In this document: piece by piece, positions 46,607-58,741 of the stretch
How positions within the stretch are numbered: position 1 is the stretch's first letter
How the letters are laid out: each line of letters begins with the position of its first letter
From: Cephalotrichum gorgonifer
Taxonomy: Eukaryota > Ascomycota > Sordariomycetes > Microascales > Microascaceae
Length of the DNA stretch: 64,000 bases
Assembly (NCBI GenBank): GCA_900312665.1
Contig: ONZQ02000004.1
Span: 248,001 to 312,000, forward strand
Reading direction: 5' to 3'
Position numbers and translations under genes: made by a program
Notes under the pieces: generated by a model
Seen by the model: the letters and a program-made list of their open reading frames with translations, nothing else
Database searches by the model: none
Told to the model about the DNA's origin: nothing

Positions 46607-49600
46607 ATGACTTCGACTGCCAACCCGCAGAACCCGACCCAGGCGCCTAACCCTGCAGCACCCTCCTATGCATCCGCTGCAAGTGCGCCCAAGAAGCCTG
46701 GCACCGGCCCCAACACTATAGTCGCCTCGGGCTCTAACCCGCCCGCCGTGGTCGCCTCGTCTGCTCCACCCAAGACCGCCTCCGTCTCCCCTGCGAACGG
46801 CAGGCCTTCCATCCCTCCCGCCCTCCCCGTCGTCCAAGGATCTTCGAGCGCCAACGGTGGTGCTGGAGATCACGCGCGAAAGCCCTCAGTCACGATAAGC
46901 GCCAATGGCCCCCAGTCCTACGGCGCAAACGGCGGCCCTGTAGGCAACTCAAAATCGTCGATCCAGTTCGGGTTCAAGGATTCCCCGGGCGTCACTCATA
47001 GCTCTCCCCAGACAGGAGGCGCTTCTCCCATACCTATCCCGGGCAGCGGAACCGTCCGAGTCGCCTCTCCGGCTCAGTCGCCATCCCCCATTCCCCAGCC
47101 CACCGCCAGCGGCGGCAGGCCTCCTTCCGGCCTTCAGCAGACCGGAGACGTGAAGCCAAGCTTCGGAAGCTTCAATAACGACCCCGAGGTAAGATTCTTC
47201 TTCTTCCTCTTCTTCTTTGTTTCCTCCCTTCCACCATCAGCTTGACCCGCTGCAGGGTAAGGTAGATTTAAACACAGTCTCTAACTCCTCTACCAGCGCC
47301 ACATACGGCAGTCCGCTCCTCACAACAACTTCCAGAACCAGTCTTTCCACACACGGCAAGGTTCGAATATATCGATGGCTAGCACCGGTGACATGGGCAA
47401 CCAAGGAATGCCCGGTCCGAACCGGGGCGGCTTCCACCACGGTGGCGGCCGTGGACGCGGCGGATTCAACCCCAACAACCCTCCTTACAACCCCCACAAC
47501 CCCGCGACTGGATACCCTCCCCAGTCTAACTTCCGAAACGGCCACGGCCAGGGGAGGAACTCAATGCCGCCCTCATTCCAGCCTCAAGCCCCTCCTTCGC
47601 GCGGCTATGCGAACAGCCCGCAGCCGAACCGGGGAAGCCCGGCCCTCGTCCCCTCGAACCCCAACACTCCTAGCATGCCGCCAGCCATGCCCGCTCCTGG
47701 CACTCCTCAGTTCTACCAGCCTCCCATGGCTGCTCAACAAGTACGGGCACCTCCCCCCTCTTCTCTTTCCTATCTGTTGCCTTCCTCTTCATCTCTCCCA
47801 CCTGCCCCCCCGAGAAACTCGAGGAAGCCCAGCTCCAAGAGGCCACCGTTCGAGTCTCAACGAGGTGGGCCTCGGAACCTGCAGCAGCACCCCCACACAC
47901 AATCCCTTCGCTCTAGTAAGCACAGGAAGCCATGCTGGCCTGCCGATCCTGACGCGCGCAACCCTGGCCCATCCCAGAGCCTTCATATGGATGCACGTCG
48001 GGCCTCTCATGAGGCGCCCAGCTACCCAGTCCCAGCCACAGCCACTTCCGAAGAACCCCATCATTCCCCGTTAAAACTTGACCTATCACCAGAGTGTGGT
48101 GACTTTCAGATGATTCAGAAATGGCTAACAACCCGAAAACAGCAGAACATGGCAGGTTACGCCTACCCTCCGCCGGCTATGAACCCGTACCCCGGTCAGA
48201 TGCCCCCTAACCCCTACAACTACCCCATGCACTATCCCGGACAGGCCGGATCACCTGCATATGCTCCGTACGGCGGTCCCCCGTACCAGCCCACGGGACC
48301 AGCCGCGATGGCCCGGACCCCCTCGGCCTCGGAGAAGCCCAACTATGGCCCTGGCGCTCCCAACCAACCTGTGGTCGTCTCCACTCCTCAGATGTCGCAC
48401 GCGCAGCCGAAGCCTGCGGTGGTTGCTGGAAACAGTCTACCACGCCCGGCGAAGAAGGCTATTGTCATCAAGCGGCCCGACGGTGGAATTGTAGACGTTG
48501 GAAATATCAAGCCCTCGTCTCCGGCCCCGAGCCGAACGCCACCTGTCGTGTCTTCTACCGCCACGCCGCCCACGAAGCCCTCGACGCCTGCTCATACCCG
48601 CTCCGAATCGCAGGCACCTCCCAAGACCAGGGAGGAGATCCAGGAGGAGCTACGCGCCAAGATTGCCCAGGCGACTGGGCAGGCCAGCTCTGCGTCCGAG
48701 GATGCGAAGAATGATGAGGCTGCTAAGGCCGCCGCTGCCGCCGAGAAGGAGAAGGCCGAGGCGGCTGAAAAGGCCAAGGTAGAGGCGGAAGAGAAGGCCA
48801 AGGCCGAAGCTGAAGAGAAGGCTAGGAAAGAGGCCGAGGTCAAGGCCCAGCAAGAAGCCGAGGCCAAGGCGAAGAAGGAGGCTGAGGAAGAGGCGAGTAA
48901 GAAGGCCGCTCCTGCTGCCCTGTCCGACGATCCCACTGAGGAGGAGCTCGAGCGGATGATCCAGGAGATGGAGGAAGCGGACCGAAAGCGCGAGGAGGAG
49001 GAGGACCGGCGCCGCGAGGAGGCTGCAGCTAAGAAGGCTGCTGCCAAGGCGCTGGCTGACCAGCAGGCTCCCGAGAACGATCGGAAACTCCGTGAGGCCG
49101 AGCGCGAAATGGAGCGCCTTGAGGAGGAGAAGGAGAGGAAGGCGAGGGAGAGGGGCAATGCCGAGGGCGGTCTCAGTGTCGCGGAGCTATTGAAGGGCCG
49201 CAAGGAACCTGAGTCGCCCAAGGTCGACTCCGTCACGGAGAAGTTGGCTGGCATCAGTCTCGACTCGAAGCCTTCCACCCCAACCTCGGCGACTGGCGCC
49301 AAGACCCCCCTAGAGAAGTCCCAGCGCAAGCCCGCGGCGCTCAACCTGAGCATCAGCACGAAGCCTGTTGAGCCCCCGCAGCCCAGTGCCGCGCTCCAGT
49401 CCTTAAAGACCTCCCGATTCCTTACTATCAAGGAGGCCAGCGACCCCTCCATCTACGCTGGGTCAGCCCTGGCGTCGCCCAACCCGGCCACCAACGCCGC
49501 CGTCAACAAGAAGGGCCAGTCGTTCAAGTACGACGCTGCGTTCCTCTTGCAGTTCCAGAACGTCTTCACGGAGCAGCCGTCGACTGAGTTCCAGTCGCAG

Positions 49601-51432
49601 GTCAAGAATCTGATCGGAGACGCCGACGGCAATAGGTCCGCTTCACGGACACCGTCAACTCGCCAGGGTCCTTCGAGGACGCCGTCTGGCTTCCCTGGAC
49701 AGATTGGGGCGTTCCAGAACCCTCGGTCCATGCCGCCGCCTGGCGGCGCACCCGCGGACAGGATGGGCATGCCTAGCGGCGCTGTACCTAGGTCTAGCAT
49801 GGGTGCACTCCAGTTCTCTCAGAGTTCTGGAAGGTCATTCCCCGGCTCGCCCCTGATCGGAGGCAGGCAGCCGTCCAGCGGAGGTCGTCACGATAGCTCG
49901 CGGCAGGGAAGCAGGCAGACCGGCCGGTCGGGAAGCCACCGCCCTGCTGGCGGCTACAACAACCAGGCAGCGCAGCAGGCTGCGAAGACGATGCCGCTCA
50001 CTCAGGGCCAAGAACTCAAGCCCATCGCAGTAACGGCATCAGGCTGGAAGCCCACTAGTATAGGGGGCAAGGTGGCTCAGCCGGCGCCTGGCGGTCACAT
50101 GGAGCCGGAGATGGTACAGCGGAAGGTGAAGGCCGCGCTGAACAAGATGACGCCGGAGAACTTCGACAGGATCTCGGACCAGATCCTCACCATTGCCAAC
50201 CAGTCCAAGAACGAGAACGACGGTCGCACGCTGCGCCAGGTCATCCAGCTTACGTTCGAGAAGGCTACGGACGAGTCTCACTTCGCGGGCACGTACGCGA
50301 AGTTCTGCAAGCGCATGCTTGACCAGATGTCGAACGATATCAAGGACGACGCCATCAAGGACAAGCACGGCAGCGTGGTTAGCGGTGGTAACTTGTTCCG
50401 GAAGTATCTGCTGAACCGCTGTCAGGAGGAATTCGAGAAGGGCTGGAGCGTGTCTGAGTCGGAGGAGAAGACCGAGAACAAGGCCCCCGGTGGTGCTGCG
50501 CTGTTGACGGACGAGTACTACAAGGAGGCGGCTGTGAAGAGGCGTGGTCTCGGTCTCGTCCGCTTCATTGGTGAGCTCTTCAAGCTCGGCATGCTCACGG
50601 AGCGCATCATCCACGGATGTGTCCACCAACTCGTGGACTACAAGGGGCAGCCCAAGGAGGCCGAGATCGAGTCTCTGTGCTACCTTCTCCGTACGGTTGG
50701 CGCGCAGCTGGACTCGTCTGACAAGGGAAGGCCGATGATGGACGCGTACTTCCAGCGGATCCAGAACATGATTGATATCCCGGAGTTGGAGAACCGGTTG
50801 AAGTTCATGCTGATGGACGTCCGCGATATGCGAAAGGATGCATGGAAGGCGGCAGAGGTCAACAAGGGCCCCAAGACGCTTGACGAAGTCCGTGCCGAGG
50901 CTGAGCAAGTGGCGGCGGCCAAGGCGGCGGAGAACGCGAGGGCGCAGGGCGGCCGCGGAGGTGGTGGCCGGCCGCAGCTCGGACGCGGAGACGCCAGGGC
51001 CTTCTCGGCTGGTGGTTACAGCCAGGTCAACAACACGGTTGGCATGGACGACCTCAAGCGGCTGAAGTCGAACAGCCGGGTTCCCGCTGGTGGTGTGACG
51101 TTGGGCCCCCACTCGATGCTCGCGTCGCGAAGCAACAGTGGACGACGCCCGGGAGGTCCCGGTGGCTCGTTCGGACGCTCGGGTGACAACTCGGGCATGT
51201 CGTCGAGGACCGGAACTCCCCCGACACGAGAGTCGGCAAACGCATTTGGGTAAGTGTTACATACCGGCCACCTCCAAGTTACTTGTTTCCACGTACTGAC
51301 CCTGCTGCTACCAGTCTCCTTGCTACGATGGACTCGGAAAACGCCGTCTCTCCCCCCACTACCGGCGGATCCCCGGCGCTCTCCAAGGCCACGCCGGCCA
51401 GTGACGCGGCTGAGACGGAGAAGAAGGCATAG
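46607..51432 (+). CDS. Translation initiation factor eIF4G
   Basis: Four exons by my reading: 46607..47188, 47297..47740, 48143..51249, 51315..51432 (1416 aa, all in frame). The N-terminus is Ser/Pro/Ala-rich. An RGG-like Gly/Arg patch begins exon 2, followed by Pro/Gln/Tyr-rich sequence. Residues about 520-690 are a Glu/Lys/Ala-rich helical stretch of AEEKAKAE-type repeats. The canonical eIF4E-binding motif YDAAFLL (YxxxxLphi) lies near residue 806. A MIF4G HEAT domain, about 995-1245, starts VQRKVKAALNKMTPENFDRIS and contains RGLGLVRFIGELFKLGML; it binds eIF4A. The C-terminus has RGG and Ser/Arg-rich sequence. There is no MA3 domain, as in yeast eIF4G. The 402-nt second intron (GTACGG...AACAG) is stop-free in frame, so retention would add 134 residues. 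Confidence 0.93.
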
Positions 51433-53668
51433 AGAGGATGAAGCCACGCGAGCTAGCATCCATTTTCCATTTCCATATCATCATTTTCTGAGTTCCAGAC
51501 GGCAAAGAAGCCGACGGTGTCATTGCATTTACGCAGATAGACAGGGGGTTGCGGGGGGGTTGCGGGGTGCGGGTACAAAGGAGGGTGGAGCAGGGAGGGT
51601 CGCTTTTTTCCGGCATCTACACAAAGGCTTTTCGTTATTTTTTTCTTCATTTTTTTCTTGCGTGAGGAAGGCGACTGCTTGAGAAGCCGAAAAGTTTGAA
51701 TCTTTGATTTTTCTCAATGATACCTGAACAAGAAGCATAGACGGATACGGTTTCAGGCGGGACGCTCAAGGAGGGTACGCAAAGCCCGTCAGAAAAAAGG
51801 GGGGGGGGATGAACGACGGCGGACCCGTTCACATTTTGTTACACTACCCCATTCGACTGCCGATTCTTCCCTCCCCCCCCCTTCGGACTGTTTTCGAATA
51901 TTTACCTTTTTTTCGTCCTCCGCATTCTCATACTTGTCTTATTTCTACCTTCTAATATATTTCTATGGTTAAGGCAGAAGGGAATCTTGTTCTTTTCTTC
52001 GCGTGTTTCCGGTGCCCTTGTCGTCGTCGGCGTTTCCCTCTTCTTCTATTTTTTTTCTTTCTTCTCTCTTCTTTCCCGACAAGTCTTCGTAAGGGGGAGG
52101 GCTGGGGGGCTCTTCTCTTCAGAGACGAGGGGAGAGAGAGGATTGATGCCCTGCATGTTCATTTTCGTTCCTTCTTGTTCGGTCTTCTCGTGGCCCAAGT
52201 CGGAGAACCGAAGACTGTACGATTTTTAGTGTCTTTTTCTTTTCTTTCTTTTGGAAGGGATTTCATGGACCGGACCGGGCCGGCCCGTCCCTAGGGTTTT
52301 TTTCCTTTCCACTGATACCAAGGTGGTGGTGGTGGTTGGGATTGGATGGGAATCTCCCGCCCTTGTGAGTTGGGAGGACTCAACTCGTTACGAGACGTGA
52401 CGTGACGGGAGAAACGGGGACGGGACGGGACTGGGCGATGGTAGGGAGGTGATTCTTCCATGTATGTTTTTGTTTAGTTGTAATGTAGCATCTTTTTAAT
52501 GAAGGGCCTCTATTTTTTTTCTTCTCATTTTGCGGGGAATAAACAACTATTTGTGTATCTCTGTTTTTCTGTGAGGGGAAGGGCGGGGGTGGTGGGGGGG
52601 GCCAAAATGAGACGTCATTCTCTGGTGGTCTGAAGTGAAGTGGGTAATGGGACGATGGCTGTAAGTACCACGATCCACCTTGATACAAGGGCTGCTGTTC
52701 TGCCCAGTTCGTGGCCGGGATTAGATATGGACAAGAAAACAGCGTAGCATTAGGGCAAGAAATAGATGGGCGTACCTATACAACACAAGTATGCAATGTC
52801 GTCGTATACTAATTAAAGGGAAGTGCCATCTGCCAGACTCGGCTGGCACTCAACTTTGTGATGTGCCGGGAATGATTCCGGGTCATGATTACCCCGTCGT
52901 ATATGTGTAAGGAAGGGGCAAGCTCCCCTCTCCAGGTGTAAGTCTGTGAACAGCCCCCCACCCCAATAGCGATGAGCGTAAAGAAAGGGGGGGGATAAGC
53001 CGTGACGTCACGGCAGCCCAGGCATCCGCATTCAACGTTCGTTCGGAACTTGCGGCTTGGCCAGGCACCCACCGCCCGGGATCTCCGGAGGCCTGGGCCC
53101 AGACCGGCTCCCCGAGGGGGTCCGGTTCCCGGGTGTCAGTCCCTATCACCAAACTCATTACTCGCCACCGCGCGTTGAAAACACACACTAGGCGAGCCTA
53201 ACAACATTCACAACCCTGGCAAGGCCAGCTTCAACAGCTCGCCAGTACGGATACATTATCATGAAGACTCATAGGACCGGGTCCCCAGAGAAAGGGTGGC
53301 GGCGTATTAGGTAGAAATTACATTTGGTTTAACAATGAAAAGAGGAAGGATATAAAAATACGAAAGACTCCCGCTTGTCCCCAGTTTCCCTCGCCATTAG
53401 TTCAATATTTCGCCTATTCCCCTCTCTCTCTCCCATTCCCCCATTCCCCTTCTCCTCCCCCCTTCGCAAACGCCGTCGGTCTGTAGGTCATTCATTACAT
53501 GTAGGTTTCGTCGACTCATGAAAGAAAAAGGCAACGAATGCTCGTCGCCCTTTTATACAAAAAATCAAAAACTTCGCTCCGCTTCCGTCCCGCGTTTTGA
53601 GTTCCCGCAAGGTCATGTAGAATCACCGGTATTGCTTTTTCATCTCCTTCCTGTGTTGTTCCCACAGC
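51433..53668. other. Convergent 3' region of eIF4G and PH-domain genes
   Basis: T- and C/T-rich tracts from about 51620 to 52300 look like a long 3' untranslated region of eIF4G. No gene, RNA gene or mobile element was recognised. Confidence 0.5.
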
Positions 53669-55018
53669 CTACCGGGTTGGCAGGACCATATGCGCCGAAA
53701 TGGGCAGGGGCGGCGACGTAGAGAAAGTCGACAAGGACGACTCCGGTGCCGACGCCGGCGCAGCCACGCTCGAACCACTAGCATTCGCAGTCGTAGCTGT
53801 ACTACTCACACCCGCACCCGCCGCGGCCGCCGCAGCAGCGACCCGGCCCTCGAGCTCCTTCCTCTTCGTGAGTAGGCTCTTGAAGGCCCCGAGGCACTGC
53901 ACGAGCGACTCCTCGTCCGCGGCGCAGAAGCGGTAGTTCTTCTCGTCCGTGATGATCTGCAGGCAGTGAGCCTTCCCCTTCCCCCTGCCGATGGGGTCGA
54001 TGTCGATGACGTCGACGATGGAAGGGAGCGGCAGTATGAACTTGGCCGCGTACTCGGACTCGTCGCGGTACAGGATTAGGTTCCGCGGGCGAAGGACCCC
54101 CCACGTCTTCCTCCACTGCCTCACGCCGCCCTTGCTCCGTAGGAACAGGAGCCTGCCCTGCCAGATGACGCGGTCCAGCTCCTGCTCTGGGCTGGCACCG
54201 CTCCCCTGGCTCGTGTTCCTGTCCCCGATGCTTGGGCGTAGCGCTGGGTTGGCCCTCTCCCGAACTCGAGAAGGAGGGGACCGCGCGGCGAGCGCCCCTG
54301 TACATATAGACGTACCGCGGGGCCGCATATCGCCGTTGTCGGAGAAGTCGGAGTGCGAGGCGAGTTCGTTCCCGGAAAGGCCGTGCGACTCCAGGAACTG
54401 CCCCGTTCGCGGAGCGCCACCGGGGATGGCAAGCGACCCGGTGCTGGCTACGCACTCGGGTGAGCTCGACAGCAGCCACTCCGCAGCTGGCGGCTGGTGC
54501 TGTATGCCGGAGGCGCTGGGGTCGACGGGTATCGCGGCGGCGCCCGTCGACGACTGGCGGCTTGCGACTGGGCTCGCGAGGAAGAGCTCCTCGTCCTCCT
54601 CATCAATCCTCGCCTCCTTGCGTATGAGCTCGAGCCATTCCTCGGCCTCGGACGCGGTCGGGGCCTGCAGGTGGTAGTTCCGCGAGGGCAGGAACAGGCC
54701 GAACAAGTGGTCGCGCTTGTTCTTGGGGTCCCTGAGCGGGGCAGCAGCGGTGAGGTCGTTGAGGTAGATCTTGTGCCTCAGCTTCTCCTCGTTGGAGTTC
54801 TTATAGATGGAGAGCGTGTTCGGGCGCAGCACGAGGTACACCGTCTTCCAGCCGTGTGTCTTCTGCGCGCGCTTCTGGACACTGCCGCTTTTTATCACCC
54901 GGTCGAACTCGAAGCAGCCGTTCTGGCTCACGGGAATGTGTGTGTTCAGCGGGACCGTTCGCGGTGGGGCGGTGTCTTGGGCGGCGCCTGCGCCTGCTGA
55001 GATGGTGACGGTCGCCAT
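53669..55018 (-). CDS. Tandem PH-domain protein (Opy1-like)
   Basis: Intronless, 449 aa. PH domain 1 covers about residues 40-135 (KSGSVQKRAQKTHGWKTVYLVLR, ending with the conserved EAEEWLELIRK helix tryptophan). PH domain 2 covers about 285-375 (WQGRLLFLRSKGGVRQWRKTWGVLR, ending in a LVQCLGAFKSLL helix). A Ser/Pro-rich linker separates them and the C-terminal 70 residues are Ala/Ser/Thr-rich with a nine-residue alanine-dominated run. Basic residues in the first strands of each domain are compatible with phosphoinositide binding. The arrangement resembles yeast Opy1, a PI(4,5)P2-binding protein at the plasma membrane, but orthology is only suggested by the two-PH layout. Confidence 0.82.
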   Translation of the reverse strand: MATVTISAGAGAAQDTAPPRTVPLNTHIPVSQNGCFEFDRVIKSGSVQKRAQKTHGWKTVYLVLRPNTLSIYKNSNEEKLRHKIYLNDLTAAAPLRDPKNKRDHLFGLFLPSRNYHLQAPTASEAEEWLELIRKEARIDEEDEELFLASPVASRQSSTGAAAIPVDPSASGIQHQPPAAEWLLSSSPECVASTGSLAIPGGAPRTGQFLESHGLSGNELASHSDFSDNGDMRPRGTSICTGALAARSPPSRVRERANPALRPSIGDRNTSQGSGASPEQELDRVIWQGRLLFLRSKGGVRQWRKTWGVLRPRNLILYRDESEYAAKFILPLPSIVDVIDIDPIGRGKGKAHCLQIITDEKNYRFCAADEESLVQCLGAFKSLLTKRKELEGRVAAAAAAAGAGVSSTATTANASGSSVAAPASAPESSLSTFSTSPPLPISAHMVLPTR

Positions 55019-58000
55019 ATCTCTGGGTGTTGTATTCGTGTTATTCGAGAGGCTGACGGACGAGACGATTATCGTCGAGCAGGGGGTAGGGGCTCATGAG
55101 GGAGTCGGTCAAGCGAAGCAGGTTCGATTGACGGGGCAGCTGCGGATTGCCGAGATGTCGCAAACTTGAGAGAAGGGAGAGTGAATGGGTGGGTGCAAGG
55201 ACCGAACCGAGTCGAGAAGAAAGAACGTATGGTTTGAGGGATGTGCAATATGCCGAGTGATGATTAATGTGAGTTTAATTCGGGTTCGACTTCGATGTCG
55301 TACAGGGAAGAAGGTGTTTGGACGTGTCCGTATGTTGTTGTAGGAGTTCTGGACGAAGCGAAAGTAGGGCGATGGATGACAATAAAGTTAACGGCCGGGG
55401 TATACGGGTGAAGTGTGGGTCCCTCGAATTATTAATAGCTCCCGGCGAGGGAGGGAGGAAGGCTGCCTGGCTGCGGCGGGCGCAACCAAAGAGGACAGCG
55501 ATATTTATTACAGGTCGCCGCCACTAGTTCACGGTGTGTGCAAGGAGATTGGATCTCTCAGGCGGGTGTTCGGTAAATCGCGGATTGGCAGGGGTGGAGA
55601 TGGTAATAATAACTGACAGCGATGGATATGGAAGATTGATCTGCAGGTGCGTGCGCTCCAAGGAGAGGAGAGGAGTATGATTCCGGCGACGACGGCTAAA
55701 ACGGGTCAGGTCGTGATGTGGAGCAAGTACATACAAGCAGGAGGCGTCGTGTGGGGAGATGTCGGAGTGAGGTCGGAGTGAGGGCGGATGCAGGCGCACG
55801 GCAGATTTTGGCGACGCCAGGAACGAGTAATGGGGACGGGACCATACCAGGGTGGGATTGAGCGCGAGGTGTAATAAATTGTACTTGACTTGTACTTAGA
55901 AAGAAAGCAACGATCGAATCAAGGCACCCGATGCCATGGGAACCAAGCGAATATGGCTGTACGTACTCAGTACAAGAAGTACTTGTGCAGTGTGGTGGAA
56001 ATGAATGAATTTCATCAACGAACAAACTGTCGCAGGATCTCCCCATTCGCATCCACATCCGCGGGAAGGAGAAATGGAAGGGGAAGCCGAGACGACGACT
56101 TGACTTGACCTAACTGGCTCTGAACTGCTGCGCCCATCCGAAGGCCGCCCGGTGAAACTAGTGGGGCCAGTGGGAGGTGTCGGATGGTGCTTCACATCAT
56201 GCGGCGGCTCGCGCGTTATTGGATGAAGCCACTGGGAGCTGGGGGCTGGGAGGTGAAAAAAAAAAAGGTGGGCGTACAAGGGAAGGGACCCGTCTCTTGG
56301 GTCTCGGGTTTTAGTGTTTCATGGTTGGACAGAACAGAGGCAGGCCGAGGCCGTGCAAGGTTGTTATAACAACATTATTGCATGTCTCGGCGGGCCATCA
56401 AAACAAGCATATATATTTATGGAAACGAGTAGCGCCGCCGTGGAGTATAATGCGGGCTTCATGCATGTCCATCCCATGCCTGTCTGTGTCTCTGCCCCCG
56501 GTCCATACTTGTGGTGAGTGCTTGGCTTACACTAGTAGGAGCGGGAGCGGGTCCACCGTGGGTATTGGCGCCTACAAGTACGAGAAGGTCGTGCTCTTTG
56601 ACGTCATGCTCACCAGGTGTCATATGGCTCCTCGGTTAGAGTTAGAGTACCGTACTGGCGGGAAACTCGGGAGCTTCCTTCAACGCGGCGGGTGGTACGA
56701 GTACGAGTACGACCAGGCGGGAAGTGAAGGCCAAGTAGTACACCGACGAAGCTTCGTGGAAAGCTACAACAACAGCGGCTCTCGTGTTTGGCCTTGCCTA
56801 CGCCCAACTCACTCGGACTCATATACTCGGAATTACCCTTTTAGGTAGAAATACTCATCATCGAGGGTGAGACAACGTTGCCATGGACACCGGCCAAGTG
56901 GATATCCCTCTGCAGGACGTGAGCGTTGGCAGCCCGCGACCGTCGTGCCTCTGCACTTGCACCTTGTCCCGGACTGAGACTGCGTAGTCGGTAGAAAAGC
57001 ACCCTGCGTCGCACAGAGCTCTAATTCCCATGATGTGGGACGGGACGGGAGGGCACGTGGAGCTGGATGAGGAGGGGGCACCGGGGACCGGCGGCTCTTG
57101 GTGACTCCGGGCTCACTCGTGTATAAGTGATATATCATCCATCGGCGGGGAACGCACGAGATGAATATCCTATGACGGCCTAGTTCGACCCTGTTCGACC
57201 TACTCGTACGTATGGAGAGGTGGGAGGGTGGCTCCCACTCGTCCTTTGCTCACTTGCGGAGAAATGTAACGTGGGCTTGAGACCGTGTGGAAACAGCACA
57301 GGGATGGAAGAAGTCGTTCTCAAGATATAGAATTCCCCGTCTTTCTTTTTCTTCTTCTTCGTTTCTTCTTTTCTTCATGTCGTGTCGTTGTCATGTTGTC
57401 ATGCAATAAAAGATAGATAGATGGGTGTTTCTTTCCCCAAACGGAGCTCCGGCAGGGAAGGCACCGCCCAACCACGCCTGACCTCAAGTATGGTTGAGTA
57501 ATCGCTGTACTCGAAATGGCCAAGTAAGTGTTGGTGCTCGCTAGCGACGATCACCGTGTTGACATACTTTCACATGTGTTAATGGTAGTCTCGGACCAGA
57601 TGTACATGCCCCCCAACGAAAGTTCCCTGGTTGGTCTTGTGCGTATATTAATATCGAGGCAAGCAAGCACCCATATTATCATAAGAACCCAATTTCTTGT
57701 CCAAGGCCCTCCTGCATGGTCATTCGTCCCGCCCAGCACATCCACACCCCTTTTAGCTCCCTCCCCGTGGACGACGTCTAACATGATGAGCCAATCATGT
57801 GTTCTAAACGACGTGGGTCTCGGCCATTTTCCACCACCACCTGCTGTCGGCGATCGATTCCTTCCAGACACCCCCTGTTGAGCGCGCTCTCTCCGCCATT
57901 CACCACCGGATCCCTTTCCTACCTTCCTCGTTGGCTCTTCCGAAATAGGGGTTCTTCGCCGCGGCCGGCCGGAGCCCAGATATAATACTTGTAAGTGAGA

Positions 58001-58741
58001 GGCCCTCGGCCCTTGAAGCTAAATCAATAGTGCCAGGGCCAAGAGACTAGCCGGCAGCTGTGATCGTCGTCCTTTATGGGGTTCTGAACGGGCATTGGCT
58101 GGCCTTAAATAGAGGAATATGGCCCTGGACTCAACCACATCCGCTCCTGCCCTCTTGATATCGCCGCCTCGGATATATTAACTCATCCGGCAGAGTCAAC
58201 CCCCCCTTCCCCATTCGAGGACGCTGATCATGAGGGCCGAAAGCCCCTTCTACTATCGCCCCGGTGGCGCAAGAAAAACGGCCAATGCTACCCCAATGGG
58301 GAGGACAAGGGGGGAGGGTGATGCGAGATGGAGCGCAGCTGCCAATGTAATGTCTCGTCTTGTCTTCATCTCGCCTGGTCACCCAGTTTTTCAGATATTT
58401 TATAAATCCTGTTGGATTGTCCCACCCTCTGTTGACTTCCAGCGACGCCCACAAGAAGGGCTCATTTCCTTGACCCGAGGACAGGACTCAGGGTCCCACG
58501 TTCGCTCACTTTATAACATGCACCACCGCCCGTGAAGCATTACTCCTTCTCCCATCTCTACAGCATCCTTTTCTTTATCTCATTCTTGCTCTTTCTGAGT
58601 ACAGTTCCTGGTGTTACATATAACATCAAGACCATCTTAGACATGCTGCTCCCATCCGTATAGTACATCCATATCTTATATCTTATATTGCTTCCCTTCC
58701 CTCCTGCCTCCCGGCCTCCTCCCCCCCCCCTTGCCTCCACC
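55019..58741. other. Gene-poor region between PH-domain and GH5 genes
   Basis: 3.7 kb between two divergent genes. No convincing open frame. Numerous TACGAG/TACAAG/TACTTG motifs occur: 55881-55900, 55958-55980, 56572-56584, 56694-56712 (three tandem units), 57203-57210. The right end (58550-58741) is pyrimidine-rich and probably the GH5 leader. Confidence 0.5.

Noticed and set aside
47241..47257. A 16-nt microexon (CTTGACCCGCTGCAGG) in eIF4G between AG at 47240 and GTAAGG at 47257
   Set aside because: Including it breaks the frame of the next exon. Joining 47188 directly to 47297 keeps the frame.
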